DNA of 64,000 nt from Trichomonas vaginalis G3 (GCF_026262505.1 NC_067205.1:8370001-8434000), one strand, 5' to 3'. Shown: positions 29,816-41,545, counted from the first letter of the stretch. The notes: generated by a model not told the origin, from the sequence alone. Numbers and translations are program-made.

Positions 29816-31008
29816 CCAGCGAATGTTTTCACATAAGCTAATATTTTACCAACAAAATATTATATTTCACCGTAAATTATATTTTTATCAGACTGATTTC
29901 ATTTTTATACCATACAAGATAATATATTATCAATAAAGTTTAATATGAAAACCTGATTAATTTTTTTTGTAATTTAAAGTAAGGATTTATCGTAAGATTC
30001 TTTTACAAACATATAGAAAACATTACGAATTAACGTATACTTTAGATAAAATTCCGTTTCTTTCTAAATTCATTAAAATGCCTAAAAAATTAATACCATT
30101 AAAGGAATTCTAATCATACCATCAAATGTGATAATAAATATATAATTAATGGGCGCAAACACAATCTATAATTACTTTTACTTTAATGAAGTGAGACAAT
30201 TGCGTCCAGAGGTATGATCTCATAAGGTGATTTATCATCAAAATTTACAATCGTAATAAGGTAGCTCTAATTACAAATCATCAATGAAGCAATTTTATAT
30301 TAAATATTATTTGGATTGGTTTCTTTAACATTTTATTGATATTGGAGAATGTAAAGGAAACAATGAGCAAGGATGTACTAAATGAATGCCAAAATAAAGA
30401 TTCTAATTAACTGTCGACTTTCCATAAATTTTTATAAATTTGTTGCTGCTTGTATTATAAACTTCTAATTTTCCCATTTTTTCCAAAATAAAATGCGAAT
30501 TGAAAATTATTTCAAGTTCCTTTTTTATGAATTTGGCACGGATAAGCCAATGCTAGTATACAGTGAACATTGATAATTCATTTTTATTAAAAAATTAAAA
30601 ATTTACACTAATCAATAAAATCAAGAAATATTATTGGATTTTATTACATATAGTTGCATCAATTCTAGAATCAAATCATAAAAATGACTTTTGTATATAT
30701 TTTTAGTAATAATATTTACTTTTTAAGGATTTGCTATTTACAATTTCTCATAAATGCAATTTTCGAAAATTTTGATATGCAAAAATATAATAAGATTCCT
30801 TTAGTTGCAATATTCTTCGAGATTTTTGTTTTATCATTCTTTCATTGCTATAAGTGGTCCAACAAAATGAAATTGATTGCATCTTTTTCAAATATTTTCG
30901 AAATATTATTTATTATCACATATGCATTTCAATATTTTATTTCCTGAATTTGAAATCAAATCGAATTGAGAACTTTTCAGTGAATTCGATATCTTAAAAA
31001 TTTTATTT
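29816..31008. other. AT-rich intergenic region
   Basis: No supported gene. An 87-codon hydrophobic frame at 30684-30947 has a TCATAAA motif 8 nt before its ATG but has AT-driven composition (Phe, Ile, Tyr) and no family resemblance, so it is left uncalled. A weak dyad pairs GGGCGCAA (about 30150) with TTGCGTCC (about 30200). Confidence 0.5.
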
Positions 31009-31289
31009 TTAAGGGTGCACCCGTATGTACGTTTATTTGAGAGGAGGAGGATTACCCTCTCAATTTTGAGGGATTCGTTAGTTTATTTTCTCGATGAATA
31101 TGCAATAAAATTTGATTTTTACCTTATCAATATACTTCATATAATATACACATGTTCATGTAAAAACCTTTTTCCAAAATCCTCAGGAATTAACGGATTT
31201 TTGAATTTTAAGAATTTTTTTCGAATTTTTTCGAAAAAAAAATATTTTCAGAACAGCCTTAACGGCTAAGATTTAGGAACAATGTTAAG

Positions 31290-32515
31290 TAGAGATGCGA
31301 GTTTCCGAATTTTTTTAGCCCTGGGATGTCATAACCGCTGCGGTTTTGTAAAATTTGGGATAAATTTTGACAATCCATTTTTTGTGGGATGTACGTTTAT
31401 ATCAATTTGCTCGGCGTTTGCCGAGCTATTGTACAATCCTACTCGAATTCATTACGCAGCCCTGGTCACTCAAAGGCCAGGGCATACAATTACAAAATAG
31501 TAGAGTGAGACTCTTCTAATTTCTTCCAATCACAAGGAAGATCTTAGAAGAGCCTCACTCTACTCGAACACATTACGCAGCTCCTGCTCAACAATGAACA
31601 GGTCTTACCACTTTGAGAGGCTTTCGCTCGAGTTCTGATGCAGATCCCAACGCGAGCGAGAGTCTCTCAAGCAAGCTTCTAATTCGTAGCTAGAGTTTCA
31701 CTCTTATGAACTGGCAGCCAATTTGAGTGACTTTCGCTCGAGATCTAATGAAAAATCAGAACTCGGCCAAAAATTGCCCAAACAGGCTTGTAATTCGTAG
31801 CTATAGTATTGATCGTATGGATGTGTTGCCAATATGAGAGACTTTCGCTCGATGTCTGATATTGCATCAGACATCGAGCGAAAGTCACTCAAAACAGCTT
31901 AGACATGTCTATTTTGACGGCATTAAATGATTTCATAGGAAATGTCTCAGTTGTTAATTAAGTTCACGTGAGCTTTTATGAATGAAAATAAGTAAAAAAA
32001 AAGAATTTTCTCAAAAAAAATTGTGTACGCATTGAAATTTTTATCTATAAATTTAGATATGTCATCAATAATATAATATAATTTTAAATTCGTGGAGTAC
32101 ACTTGGGATAATTGAATATGGGCTACCCCATCCCAACCTCTCAAACTTCCTCTGAATTTGGACAAGGTATCCCAATCCCAAAGACCTATCTGAATAAAAT
32201 GAAATAAGTATATTATATATATTATTTATTTGCTAATAATGAGCATAAATCGCTAAAATTATGAAGAAATTAAAAATTAAAAATTAAAATTAGAAAAAAT
32301 TGTTGATTTAATGAGAGAATATTGTATAAAAATAGAATTATTAGCTAAAATACGTATTAATTTTATGATATTTCAATCACATTAACGAAAATCGCCCATT
32401 TTTAATTCAAATGGGCGGGAAAAAAAATAAAATTCCAAAAAAAAATTGAATTGGGGAAACGATAGGGGACAGGATATGAGAAAACCCATATGTTTGGGAA
32501 TTTTTCGCATCACTA
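31290..32515. mobile_element. hAT-type MITE with 8-bp target duplication
   Basis: Begins TAGAGATGCGAGTTTCC and ends with the complement of TAGTGATGCGAAAAATTCCC. ATGTTAAG is duplicated directly on both sides (31282-31289 and 32516-32523), as hAT elements do. Its left subterminal part (TGTCAAAATTTATCCCAAA and CATCCCAGGG when inverted) is shared with the right end of the hAT at 57564-60672, and its right subterminal part with that element's left end, so the two belong to one family. It is non-coding and contains a cluster of hairpins at 31400-31891. Confidence 0.88.
31400..31891. repeat. Cluster of consecutive hairpins inside the hAT-type MITE
   Basis: Several stems follow one another: GCTCGGC around 31409-31426; CCCTGG at 31460-31482; a 27-bp-arm stem at 31499-31563 (AGTAGAGTGAG and its complement); one at about 31613-31670 (TTGAGAG..CTTTCGCTCG); and one at 31836-31890 (GACTTTCGCTCGATGTCTGA and its complement). 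Two diverged ~90-bp direct repeats containing AATTCGTAGCTA start near 31680 and 31791. Confidence 0.85.
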
Positions 32516-33290
32516 ATGTTAAGTATCAAAAAGAAAGGAGGTCTGATATAGACAACATATATCGTTGAAGGTTGAAAAAATCTCTAATATTTGAGCCAAA
32601 ATTTCAAATTTTAATTTTTTGAAAAAAGAGGCCACCCGTATGTACGTTTATTTGAGAGGAGGAGTATTATATTTTTGAAAGGGTGAAACATTATGAATAT
32701 GTTAATTATATAATAATATGTATTATTATAAAAAAGAAAAAATAAAGCACGTTAAATTTTTTCTTTCTTGATTTTTTACAAAATCTACTTAGAATTATGC
32801 AAAATATGACTAAATAATTATAAATTTCAAGTTAAATTTTAATTTTGATAAATAATTTAAATTTCAAAATATCAAGTTCAGTTCGACTATGTATGTAGTA
32901 ATTCCTCAATAAAGTGCCAAAACCCTATTAAAATATATGAACATTTTCAACATTTTAATGTTTTTATTTAAAAATTTGATGGAATATGAGCTTCAAACAA
33001 TTATTATGTAAATAAAAATAATTAAATATATCTATTTATTCGTATTACAACCGTAGTAAGTCGATTCTTCCTTTCTTCTACTGAGTTTTGAATTTGATTT
33101 CGAATTGTAAAGAGATTCAAAGGGAAAATACTAGCGGATAAAAACTACCTCCATGAAAGGGTCAGAATGGAGTCAAGTTGTATTTTTTGATATTTTTTGC
33201 TTTTCGAGCCTAAATAGGTAGCCAAGATAATGCCTAAAAATAAGGTTCTAAATTCTGAAGTTTACATGATCCTCTCGTGTGCACCCTTAA

Positions 33291-33598
33291 AAATTAATTT
33301 TATAAGATGATTTCGGATACAACTTTGATTTGAAAATCAGAAATTTCATTCTATATTAGATATAGAAAAATATTTTCTGGCTATTTCGGAAATAAAATGA
33401 TAATTTACAACATGAAATTGTATTCCAGACTTTTTAAAAGTTACAAATTAATGATCAAGCTATTTTCACGAAATTATAATGTTTTATATATCCGAGATCA
33501 AGAAATATTGATATACAACAATCAGAAATTTGGGTATTTTTCAACAGATTAAAAAATTAGTATGTTTTAGGGCGCGAAACGAATTAAATCAAACTATT
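33291..33598. other. Short AT-rich intergenic stretch
   Basis: About 300 bp of AT-rich sequence between the TTAA element and the 3' end of the gelsolin-like gene; no feature seen. Confidence 0.5.
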
Positions 33599-34579
33599 TT
33601 ACTGAAAGACAAGTTCGAAGTCATCATCATCGACGCCTTCGTAGATAACTTCGATTGGAGCCCAATCTGGCATTTCAAACTTAGTAAGTAAGTCCATAGC
33701 CTGCTTGATGGCATGCTTCTTGGCATCCTTTGGTGCCTTCTTGGCAACATATGCGAAGATCTTGTTGCCATTTCTAACAAATGCAACGCCGTCCTTTGGA
33801 AGAGCAGACTTTTGAACAGCTGCATCCTTTACGATCATCTTTCCTGTTGAATCATAAATTGCCTTGATAAATGACTTTTCGAAAGCAACATCATCATCTT
33901 GGGCAGCGCCAATCTCACCATCGTTGCCAATGATCTTGTCGAACTCAGCATTTGGCTCATCTTCGATTCTGATAACTTCAGCTTTCGGTTCGGACTTCTT
34001 CAAGGATTCGAGAGCTCTTTCTGATTTCATCTTCTCGAATGTGTTTGCCTTGTTGCCGATCCAAACGAAGAACTTTCCTGGAGCGTGCAAAATGAAAACA
34101 TCGCCATGGTTCAAGTTTCCACGCTTTGGTTCCATGACCTCGACAACAACCTGCTTTCTTCCCTTGATTCTGTACAAATCAACGTGGTTGTCCTTTGTGA
34201 CCTGCTTGAATCCGGATGCAGCACCTCCATTAAGGTAGCGAAGTCCGCCATGCTCTTCAAAGAGGTCAAGGAATTTATCACTTTCGTGATTCTGGACTTC
34301 TCTGTGCTGAATTGGAGCACCACCGAATCTGTCATCCAAATCAACAGCTTTCATGGCAGCTGTGCCCTTTTCGTCTGTTGTTGACTCAGATCCTAACCAA
34401 AAGAAGATATCACGGATGATTCTCTTGCTTGTACCCTTGATGTAAGCGTGGAAATAAAGATAAGAGTCGCCTGTATAGAAAGCACCAATGTCTTGGACCT
34501 TTTCGAGCTTGAAATCAACAATACGCCAGCCGAGGAGACCTGTGAATTCTTCAGGAATTGCGGTGAATTCTGGATCCAT
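33599..34579 (-). CDS. Severin/fragmin-like gelsolin-family actin regulator
   Basis: A 326-residue protein with three gelsolin repeats (about 12-115, 125-235 and 240-326). Repeat 1 is the clearest: GDSYLYFHAY, DIFFWLGSESTTDEKGTAAM, AVDLDDRFGG, PIQHREVQNHES and LRYLNGGAASGFKQV correspond closely to gelsolin G1, including the acidic calcium and actin contact positions. The second repeat has NHGDVFILHAPGKFFVWIGNKAN. Three repeats and this length match severin, fragmin or CapG rather than gelsolin (six repeats). It probably severs or caps actin filaments in the cytoplasm. The start is backed by TCATTTC 12 nt upstream on the minus strand (A at 34591). Richer in GC than neighbouring DNA, as expected of a highly expressed host gene. 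Confidence 0.93.
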   Translation of the reverse strand: MDPEFTAIPEEFTGLLGWRIVDFKLEKVQDIGAFYTGDSYLYFHAYIKGTSKRIIRDIFFWLGSESTTDEKGTAAMKAVDLDDRFGGAPIQHREVQNHESDKFLDLFEEHGGLRYLNGGAASGFKQVTKDNHVDLYRIKGRKQVVVEVMEPKRGNLNHGDVFILHAPGKFFVWIGNKANTFEKMKSERALESLKKSEPKAEVIRIEDEPNAEFDKIIGNDGEIGAAQDDDVAFEKSFIKAIYDSTGKMIVKDAAVQKSALPKDGVAFVRNGNKIFAYVAKKAPKDAKKHAIKQAMDLLTKFEMPDWAPIEVIYEGVDDDDFELVFQ

Positions 34580-34587
34580 TTATTAGG

Positions 34588-34593
34588 AAATGA
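34588..34593 (-). promoter_or_regulatory. TCA-type initiator of the gelsolin-like gene
   Basis: TCATTT on the minus strand with the predicted first base 12 nt before the ATG. Confidence 0.65.
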
Positions 34594-35294
34594 AGTGAAA
34601 TGGCCAAACGTTATCGAGTGGCAAAATTTTCAATCATATCAATTTAAAAAGTTATTGTATAGTAAATATTACTATTATTTATAACGATTAAGTTATTCGT
34701 TCTCAAATAATTTGAATTAAATAGTCAAAGTAAAATACTAAAATTTGAATAGAAAAATAATTGATACTTTAAAAATCATGATATCATTTTCAAGACGGAT
34801 ATTTGTGAATTATTCAATTTAATTTTGAAATAATCTGAATTTAAATCAATCGTTTTCCATCTGACGCTTAGATTTTCTAATTTTTTGGGAAATTTGTAAC
34901 CGTAATGTAAATCTCAAATATAATTGATCGATTAAAATCCGATCATAATATACTAGAGGGAAATATTGTTTAATTCAACAGTTAAAAAGAATACTTGGTT
35001 TCAATTTCTTTTCGGGATTAGTTAAAATGACTTTTAATTGAATCTAAACTACACCAACGCTCGCAATATAGGCAAATATAGAGATATGCTGTATTACAAT
35101 ATTTAAATATTTCATGAAAAAGTGATCTCCTTTCACTCTGATCGTAATATTCACTCAACATCGGTTAAATTTAATATTCGTTGGATCCAACAGATAAAAC
35201 TTGCTTCGAGCGTTATAAAATAAGTTGTTTTGGTATCTTTATTAAAAATACGAAAATATAGTCAGAAGATAACACAAATCAACAATATATTTAT
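34594..35294. other. Intergenic region
   Basis: About 700 bp of AT-rich DNA between the 5' end of the gelsolin-like gene and the 3' end of the second transporter; no gene or repeat seen. Confidence 0.5.
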
Positions 35295-36679
35295 TTATAC
35301 GTTAACACCAGAACCACTATCTTCATTATCTAAGTTCTTAGATGAGGAGGAGGAGGAAGAAGAAGATTCTTCTTTCTGTTCAGGCTCCTTTTGATTATTC
35401 TCCTTATTTTCAGGAGTTGTACTACTGCTATCCTTCTTTTCTTCTTCTTCGTCGGAGTCGAGGTTTTCAGTAGTTTCTTCGTCTGCGATTGCCTCTTTGA
35501 TAACAATAAGACCAAAGATCAAGGCGAACAATGCATCAGCAGCGAAGAATAAGAAAGCACCAAATTCTCCAATGCCTTTCTGCATGGCTGGGTAAATGAA
35601 AATAACAACGAAGCAGCCAACCCATGATGTCATGGAGTTGATTGATGAATCCATTGGACGAAGTGGTGGTGGAAACATTTCCGGAGAAGTGTACCATGGC
35701 ATTGGAGCCAAAGCCAAACCAAAACCAAATTGATAAATGAAAATAAGAATAATTGAGAGAACAGTATTCCAATTAAATTTCTGGTTCAAAGCATAGATTA
35801 AGAGGGAAACGAAGCATGTGCTGCAAGAGATTCCCCACATAATTCTTCTCTTAACTTTGCCATCAAGAGAACCACCAACAATGCAAGCGATAAGCTGAGC
35901 GGCCATTGTGATAGCTGCAGCAATACCAGATGGAATTGGTACGTTAGCTGTCTTGAATAATGTACTAAGGTTGGTAATCATAGCGTTTGCACCAGATAAT
36001 TGCTGGGCCAACATGATGAGAATCATAATGATAACCTTCTTGATGTATTGTTTATCAAAGATTGATTCTTTGATATCATCTTCGGAGTCATCTTCCTGAT
36101 CATTATCTTCCTTTTGAGGAGCTGTCTCTGGGACAAACCAAATTGTGGCAATTTGGACAGCAGATGTAACGATGGCAAGAATATGAAGAGCCCACGGGTG
36201 ATAATATTCACCAATGCAGAATAAAATGATGATACCAAAACAATTGACATCTGATTCATTGAGCCGAAGAAGCCACCATACTCAGGTGGTGCGACTTCAA
36301 CAAGATACAAAGGTCCAATAGCTGAGCAAGCGCCCAAAATGATACCTAACAGTGCGCAAATGAATATCCCAAAATAGTAAAGCTTCTTTGTTGTAATGGA
36401 GAATAAACAAGCCCATAGTATAATATTAGCAACATCCAAAATGACAGTAACAACTCGTCTTCCGAAGAACTTGAAAAGGAATGTAGTAAGATAAGGACCA
36501 AAGCATGCTAACAATGATGTAATGGCGTTAAAAATCGTTACTTCAAAGGACGTTAAATCTGGAAACTTCTCTTGGTAATAAGGTAATGCAGGAGATGTGT
36601 AACCAACAATGTAACCAAATGTGAATGGCGTCAATACACTAGGTAATGCGTACAGTAGATGCTTGCCGCAAATTCCCAT
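35295..36679 (-). pseudogene. Second MFS sugar porter, with one frameshift
   Basis: Paralogue of the 11095-12357 transporter. The 5' frame (36679 down) gives MGICGKHLLYALPSVLTPF through GSMNQMSIV, and a second frame continues from about 36240 with the matching remainder including QQLSGANAM and PMPWYTSPEMFPPPLRPMDSS. A single-base shift in a T-rich run near 36237-36243 separates them. The C-terminal tail is longer than in the paralogue, acidic and with a run of nine Ser. Everything else is well preserved, so this is a very young pseudogene or a sequencing error. A TCATATA motif lies about 30 nt upstream of the start, slightly far for an initiator. Confidence 0.85.
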
Positions 36680-38369
36680 AATAAAAATATAACTTTATTT
36701 TATATGACGAGGTTATTCAATTTTTGAATTAACTCACAATTTGAAATGAATTTAAGGGCTCATCAAATAAATAAACATTCAAAATAAGACCAAATAGCAA
36801 GTATATAAAATTCACATGGTATATATTTTAAGACAATGTTTAACCATGATTACCGATAAACCAAAATAAATTTTGATTGGCTAAACTTTTGAATAGGTGC
36901 TCAAATCAACAACCAAATTTAGTTCCATATTATTTTGCAGTTAATAACGAATAACAATTTCATTTGAACAAATAAAATGAACAAAATTGAATAGGGCACT
37001 TTCAGTTCAGAAAAAACTTTGAAATAGCATGGATTTCAGCATTATTATAATATAAGTGCACAACACTACTCTTTTGCATTAATATAAAATCCAAAATTTA
37101 ACTTTTTGTCACTAAATTGTTGAAAAAAATTCGAAAGGCGTGCCATAAGGACAATAGAACATCGCATCTTCAATATTAGGGATAAATCTACACAAAATTA
37201 ATTGGAAAACCTATTATTTTCACGATTAATCCAATGATATAACAAATTTAATATCCAATATTTGCTATATTATTAAAAACATAAAAATTATATAATAGAA
37301 TATGTAAAATCGATACAAAACTAAAACTAGATTAAAATGAATTCTATTGAATAATATGGATTTTAAATGTTGAGATTCTAAATAATATTTCATGGTTATC
37401 AATCTTATTAATGAATTATCAGAATATTTCGTGATTAAATTAAAAAGTACATCAAAATTGTCGGATAAGTGACCAAACTATTAATTCTGAGATAAACGTT
37501 ACAACGAATTAACCTTTCAATTTCGATCATTTCCTCTCAATTTTTTATGAAAAAAGCGAATAATTGATTGAAAATTCTGAATATAAAACGCCTTTCAATT
37601 TCGAACCATTTGAACTAACAAAGATTGATATTCACATTTCAAATATTAAAAATAAAGGCTATTATTATTTTTTTTTTGAAAAATTATGTAAACTTGAAAT
37701 TCACTTAAAGATATGAGCTCTCAATTTTCGACCCCCAATATACGTTTATTTTAGTTTCGGCATATTAACATGAAGCAAGAGCCAAACCCTTAAAGACGTG
37801 TCCTCTAGTTTTGCCAACTCTTTCATATATTGTAACTATTTTCAGGAAAAAACGCAAATTCAAAATTAGAAATTCACATTTAATCGAGTATAGTATTAAA
37901 TTACTATCTTTCGTACACGGACCAAGCAACAACTCAAGGTGCATGCTCATTACAGACAAAATCCCCTCTAGTGCACTTAAATTGGGTGAGTTAGCACCAA
38001 ACAAGCCATAAGTTAAAGATCTGAACTTGCTCCAGACAATGTATCACTTTAGTTATGAATGCACCAGAAATACGTCCCAAACTCATACATTTCTACGCAA
38101 ATCACGATAATAAATATACTATTTTGTACTTTTTACAATAAATCTCTCTTTGTTACACTACAAAATCAATGTGCATTTCGTTGCACCAGTTTTGAATCTT
38201 GTTAAATAATGATTTTTGTTACTTTCATGATACAGTCCCATTTAGTAAACGGATTATTTACAAAATAAAAATAAAAATATATTTTTTATTTACGATTTTT
38301 TATATTTGGATTTTTAAGGCATAATTTAGAAAATATTAATAATTTAATCGATTTGATATTAAGTATGGA
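36680..38369. other. AT-rich intergenic region
   Basis: About 1.7 kb. Small frames near 37765-38011 occur on both strands in one less AT-rich stretch but show no domain or initiator. No RNA gene seen. Confidence 0.45.
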
Positions 38370-40714
38370 ATTCCAAACGGGAACCGCGGTTGGTTACCAT
38401 GGATTTCCGTCACCGGTCACATTTTAAAGATTTTTTAAGCCTTATAAAAATATGCTTTGTAAATCATTTTTTGTAAATCGGCAAAAATTTGGTAATTTTC
38501 TTCAACTAATAAATCTGCGAATAGCATTTATAATACAAGAACAATCTTTTAAAATGCGTTTGATTCATTTTTGTATAATTTCATATAGGCACATATATTC
38601 TTCCGGGACTTTCCGTGATTTTACCGTAAAATCATTAGTTTACACCAATTTTCCCGTATTTTGAATAGTTTACTGCACTTTTCCCGTAAAATTGAGTTAC
38701 GGGAATCCGCAAAATTTCCGGACCTCATTTTTCATAGAATATAATAATAATATTTGATAAAAAGATATATTATTTATATTTTTGATTTTTGAATTACGGA
38801 AAAAGTGAATTGATAACTTGATTTTTTTATATGGTTAATTTTTCAAATGATATTATGAAGATCTAAAATATTAAAAGTAAAAAATTGAATTACGGAAAAA
38901 GTGAGGTCAAAAGTGAAATAAATTTGCAGAACAATTTTCATTGAAATAAGCTTTATTTTTCATTATTAATAACAATGCAAAAAAAATATTTATCACAGGT
39001 TCAAAATTTAAAATTAAATATTTTAATAATTTACATCTTATTCTTTATTTTATATTTAACCCGTGAAAATATCATTTAAAAATTGAATATATTCAAAAAG
39101 CTTTATTTTTATTATGACTGCATGGGATCCTCATGTATATGATGAGTGGATTCCATTTAAGAAGACGAAATATCCACCAACTCCTGAAACATTGGAAACA
39201 AAGTGTGGAAAAAATGTTTCACTACGATCGGCTATTATGAGAATGAGCCTAATCAATCAGACAAAGGAAGGCTCTTTACATACTGTGCCGAATGTAGTGA
39301 AACATTAGTTCAAGGGCAGTTCGTGCGATGCATTAAAAAAAGCAGGAAAAATGATTTTAAAGATCATAAGTGCAAATTTTTACTCCCAATGCCCAACTAC
39401 GTTCCTGCTGAGCACCAAGTTGAGAATACTCAGCAAGCAGTTGGCTCTGGTAATGATCCTTCGTTAGAAGAGATCATTGCCAGGCTTATTGCGAGCCTAG
39501 ATATAAGCCTTTATGCCACAATGAAGCCAGCATTTAAAAGCTTCCTAGAGAGCTTCGCCAAATGGCTTAAAAATAAAGTCAATCGCGAACAGGGCATCAA
39601 CTTTACAATCCCAGACATTGAGTTCACACGGCGCGGTGTCAGAGAGGCATTGATTACTTTAGGCAAAACAGACTCCTCTCGGGGCCTAAAGTTCTGCGAG
39701 GAATTCCGCATCTTCTCAATTTCCCTGGACTGCGGAACACACGGCAGCCGTCATGGTCTATTCTCTTGTGTGTGCAATCCAGGCAAAACAGATCGCCACC
39801 AATTCTTCGACACAACAATTTCGACTAATTGGACATACGAGGACTACCATACGTGGTTTGATTCTCTTAAGGTTAATAAAAACCACGTAGCTGGAGTAGT
39901 CGGAGATGGTTTGCCAGCCCAGGTTAAAGGACTCTGCCACTGGAGGCCAGAAGGAGCCCTTTTCCCTGGCTTACAAACCGTGTACATTCGTTGCCTTAAC
40001 CACGTCTTGAACAATGCTATTGTCCACGCACGTAAGCAATGTCCATTGTTGAATGAACTGATGAATAGAGTTCAACAGATTATCATTATCTTTAAGAATC
40101 ACGATATGAGAGCGAGATACAAGATCAGGGTTCCATCAATCCCGGAAACTCGCTGGCTATACATATATGATACTCTGTTTTTCATCTTTGATAATCTGGA
40201 AACAATTAATACTGCTTTAAGAAGTGGAGATCTTCCACTATCCCTTTCCAGAGCTACACGTGAACAGTTACAATGGACACGTGATGGAATTCCTCCACTC
40301 TTTAAAGATGCTTTAATGATATTCAAGCCATTAAAGCAACTTCAATTATGGCTGAAATCCAACAAGTCCATGGGTGCTTATGCATTCCTGATGATACAAC
40401 AGTGCCAAGGGATGTTGGATGACATGGCAGGAAGATTAACGCCAGATGGTGAAGAGATTCTCCGATCAATCACTACAATATTCAAAAATGATATGAAAGA
40501 ATATGGTAGAATTGATTTGCTTCGGTTTGCTTTCGGCTTTACACCGTTAGCAAGGAAGATCATCAGAGACAAGAAGGGTTTTGGAGGAAAGACAAGCTAT
40601 CCACCTATAATGCAGTTGAAAGATGTGCAAGTCCCAACGATTCCTTCCCTGAGGATCATCAATCGCGAGATCACATTTGAGAAACTCGGCGAAAATTAAT
40701 ACACCTATCAAGTG
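38370..40714 (+). mobile_element. hAT transposon remnant interrupted by Polinton B
   Basis: Left subterminal region (about 38370-38900) is dense in short motifs such as TTTCCCGTA, GTTACGGGAA and GAATTACGGAAAAAGTGA (at 38811 and 38885), typical of hAT subterminal binding repeats. It contains a transposase gene that lacks its C-terminal dimerisation region. Polinton B begins about 15 bp after the current stop. The GAATTACxGAAAAAGTGA motif reappears at about 62593, directly after the broken right end of Polinton B, so the distal part of this hAT may survive there. The exact left end is not determined. Confidence 0.6.
39114..40699 (+). pseudogene. hAT-family transposase, frameshifted and C-terminally truncated
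   Basis: A short 5' frame (39114-39308, AWDPHVYDEWIPF) overlaps a long frame (39203-40699) in another phase, so one frameshift lies near 39210-39300. The N-terminal part has a Cys/His set (YCAECSETLVQG ... DHKCKF) fitting a BED-like finger. The core has SISLDCGTHGSRHGLF, VVGDGLPAQVKGL, the CxNH-type RCLNHVLNNAI and ETRWLYIYD, in hAT order. The closing hATC block (SEAxxER) is missing because the gene is cut near the insertion point of Polinton B. It differs strongly from the other hAT transposase in this window, so at least two hAT lineages are present. Confidence 0.8.
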
Positions 40715-40885
40715 TACGGAGGCACTGCGCACCTACTTACCCATTATATGTGAATTTGACACTTTACGAAACCGCTAACGTATATTTTACAACACAAACG
40801 ACAACACTAACTTAACCTTAAATATTTACAAAGCCGCCAACCACTTCACCTCACTAACGAACTCACTAATGAAAAAATAAACGTT
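40715..40885. repeat. Left terminal repeat of Polinton B, outer block
   Basis: Contains GGCACTGCG, GACACTTTACGAAACC and AACGTATATTTTACAACAC in the same order as the inverted end of Polinton A. Divergence between the two copies is visible but modest. Confidence 0.75.
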
Positions 40886-40886
40886 C

Positions 40887-41168
40887 TCATAAATTTTCTT
40901 CTATATCTTCATCGTCAATGTTAACTCTATTGTAGTCATACTTGAAGTCATAAAGTTTCTCAAGTTTTGAAATGCATAGTCTTGTTAACTTACCTTCATC
41001 ATAAGTTTTTATAAAACTACCATGACAATCTTTATACACAGTCAATGTATAGTCAACTGGTCTAGGATGAAGTGTAAAGAACATGTTATACTCAGGAAGG
41101 AAGAATAAATGTTTAAATGTATGTTTGTTATATTTTTCGATTTGTATGAGTTGCTTTTGTTCTGTCAT
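40887..41168 (-). CDS. Polinton terminal-repeat ORF, 93 residues, unknown
   Basis: Open frame reading toward the element end. Sequence such as YNKHTFKHLFFLPEYNMFFTLHPRPVDYTL suggests a small beta-rich protein, with an acidic C-terminus. It occupies the slot that in Polinton A holds a different gene (5504-5938) in the other relative orientation. A T-rich leader (TTTTTATAAATG) precedes its start. Confidence 0.45.
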   Translation of the reverse strand: MTEQKQLIQIEKYNKHTFKHLFFLPEYNMFFTLHPRPVDYTLTVYKDCHGSFIKTYDEGKLTRLCISKLEKLYDFKYDYNRVNIDDEDIEENL

Positions 41169-41275
41169 TTATAAAAATAAAATAAAAAATAAAATAAAAA
41201 ATAAACTTAAAAATTAATGATATCACCACCCTCACACGTATGAAAACATAGCACAAAAATAAATTTAGGTGAAGT

Positions 41276-41289
41276 GGTGAGATCTCACC
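41276..41289. promoter_or_regulatory. Operator-like palindrome GGTGAGATCTCACC, site 1
   Basis: Perfect 14-bp palindrome in a longer dyad, preceded by AAAATAAATTTAGGTGAAG and followed by CTCTTTTTTCACC. Same arrangement at 49963, 51663 and 52791. Confidence 0.7.
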
Positions 41290-41326
41290 TCTTTTTTCAC
41301 CCTGTTGAATTCATTGCTTTATAACT

Positions 41327-41545
41327 CTCTTCCTTTCTCCAACTCTTCTAACTTCTTCTTAAGTTCAGCAATGTTGTCCTCATGAAGTTTAATCTTTCTC
41401 AAAATTCCTTCTTTATCTAATGGTTGCTTTATCTTTCTAAACTGAACTCTACCATCCTTCATAGTATGAATGTAAAAACCTTCTGGAATAGTTGATTTAA
41501 TGTATTCTACAAAAACTTTTGTTTCATTGCTTCAGTGACTTTATC
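41327..41545 (-). pseudogene. Polinton small coiled-coil ORF remnant
   Basis: A stretch that translates on the minus strand into KDGRVQFRKIKQPLDKEG and a Lys/Glu-rich probable coiled coil ending EELEKGREL. It is a broken small gene of the element with about one break; function unknown. Confidence 0.4.

Larger units (their letters stand above)
31013..33286. mobile_element. Non-coding TTAA element with nested hAT-type MITE
   Basis: Ends GGGTGCACCCGTATG on the left and, inverted, GGGTGCACACGAGAGG on the right, flanked by TTAA at 31009-31012 and 33287-33290. The first bases resemble those of the Kolobok-like element at 1807 (GGGTGCCC). A 30-bp part of the left end (ACCCGTATGTACGTTTATTT) is repeated near 32636. 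A 1226-bp hAT-like MITE is inserted at 31290-32515. No transposase of its own. Confidence 0.75.

Noticed and set aside
30684-30947. Small membrane-protein gene
   Set aside because: Hydrophobic content is what AT-rich random sequence gives; only a weak TCATAAA motif supports it.
18901-33286. Equal length (2274 bp) of the two non-coding TTAA elements as evidence of one family
   Set aside because: The second length includes a 1226-bp hAT-type insertion and the ends differ, so the equality is coincidental.
37765-38011. Overlapping 66-79 codon frames on both strands
   Set aside because: No initiator, domain or neighbour context; opposite-strand frames in one less AT-rich patch are expected by chance.
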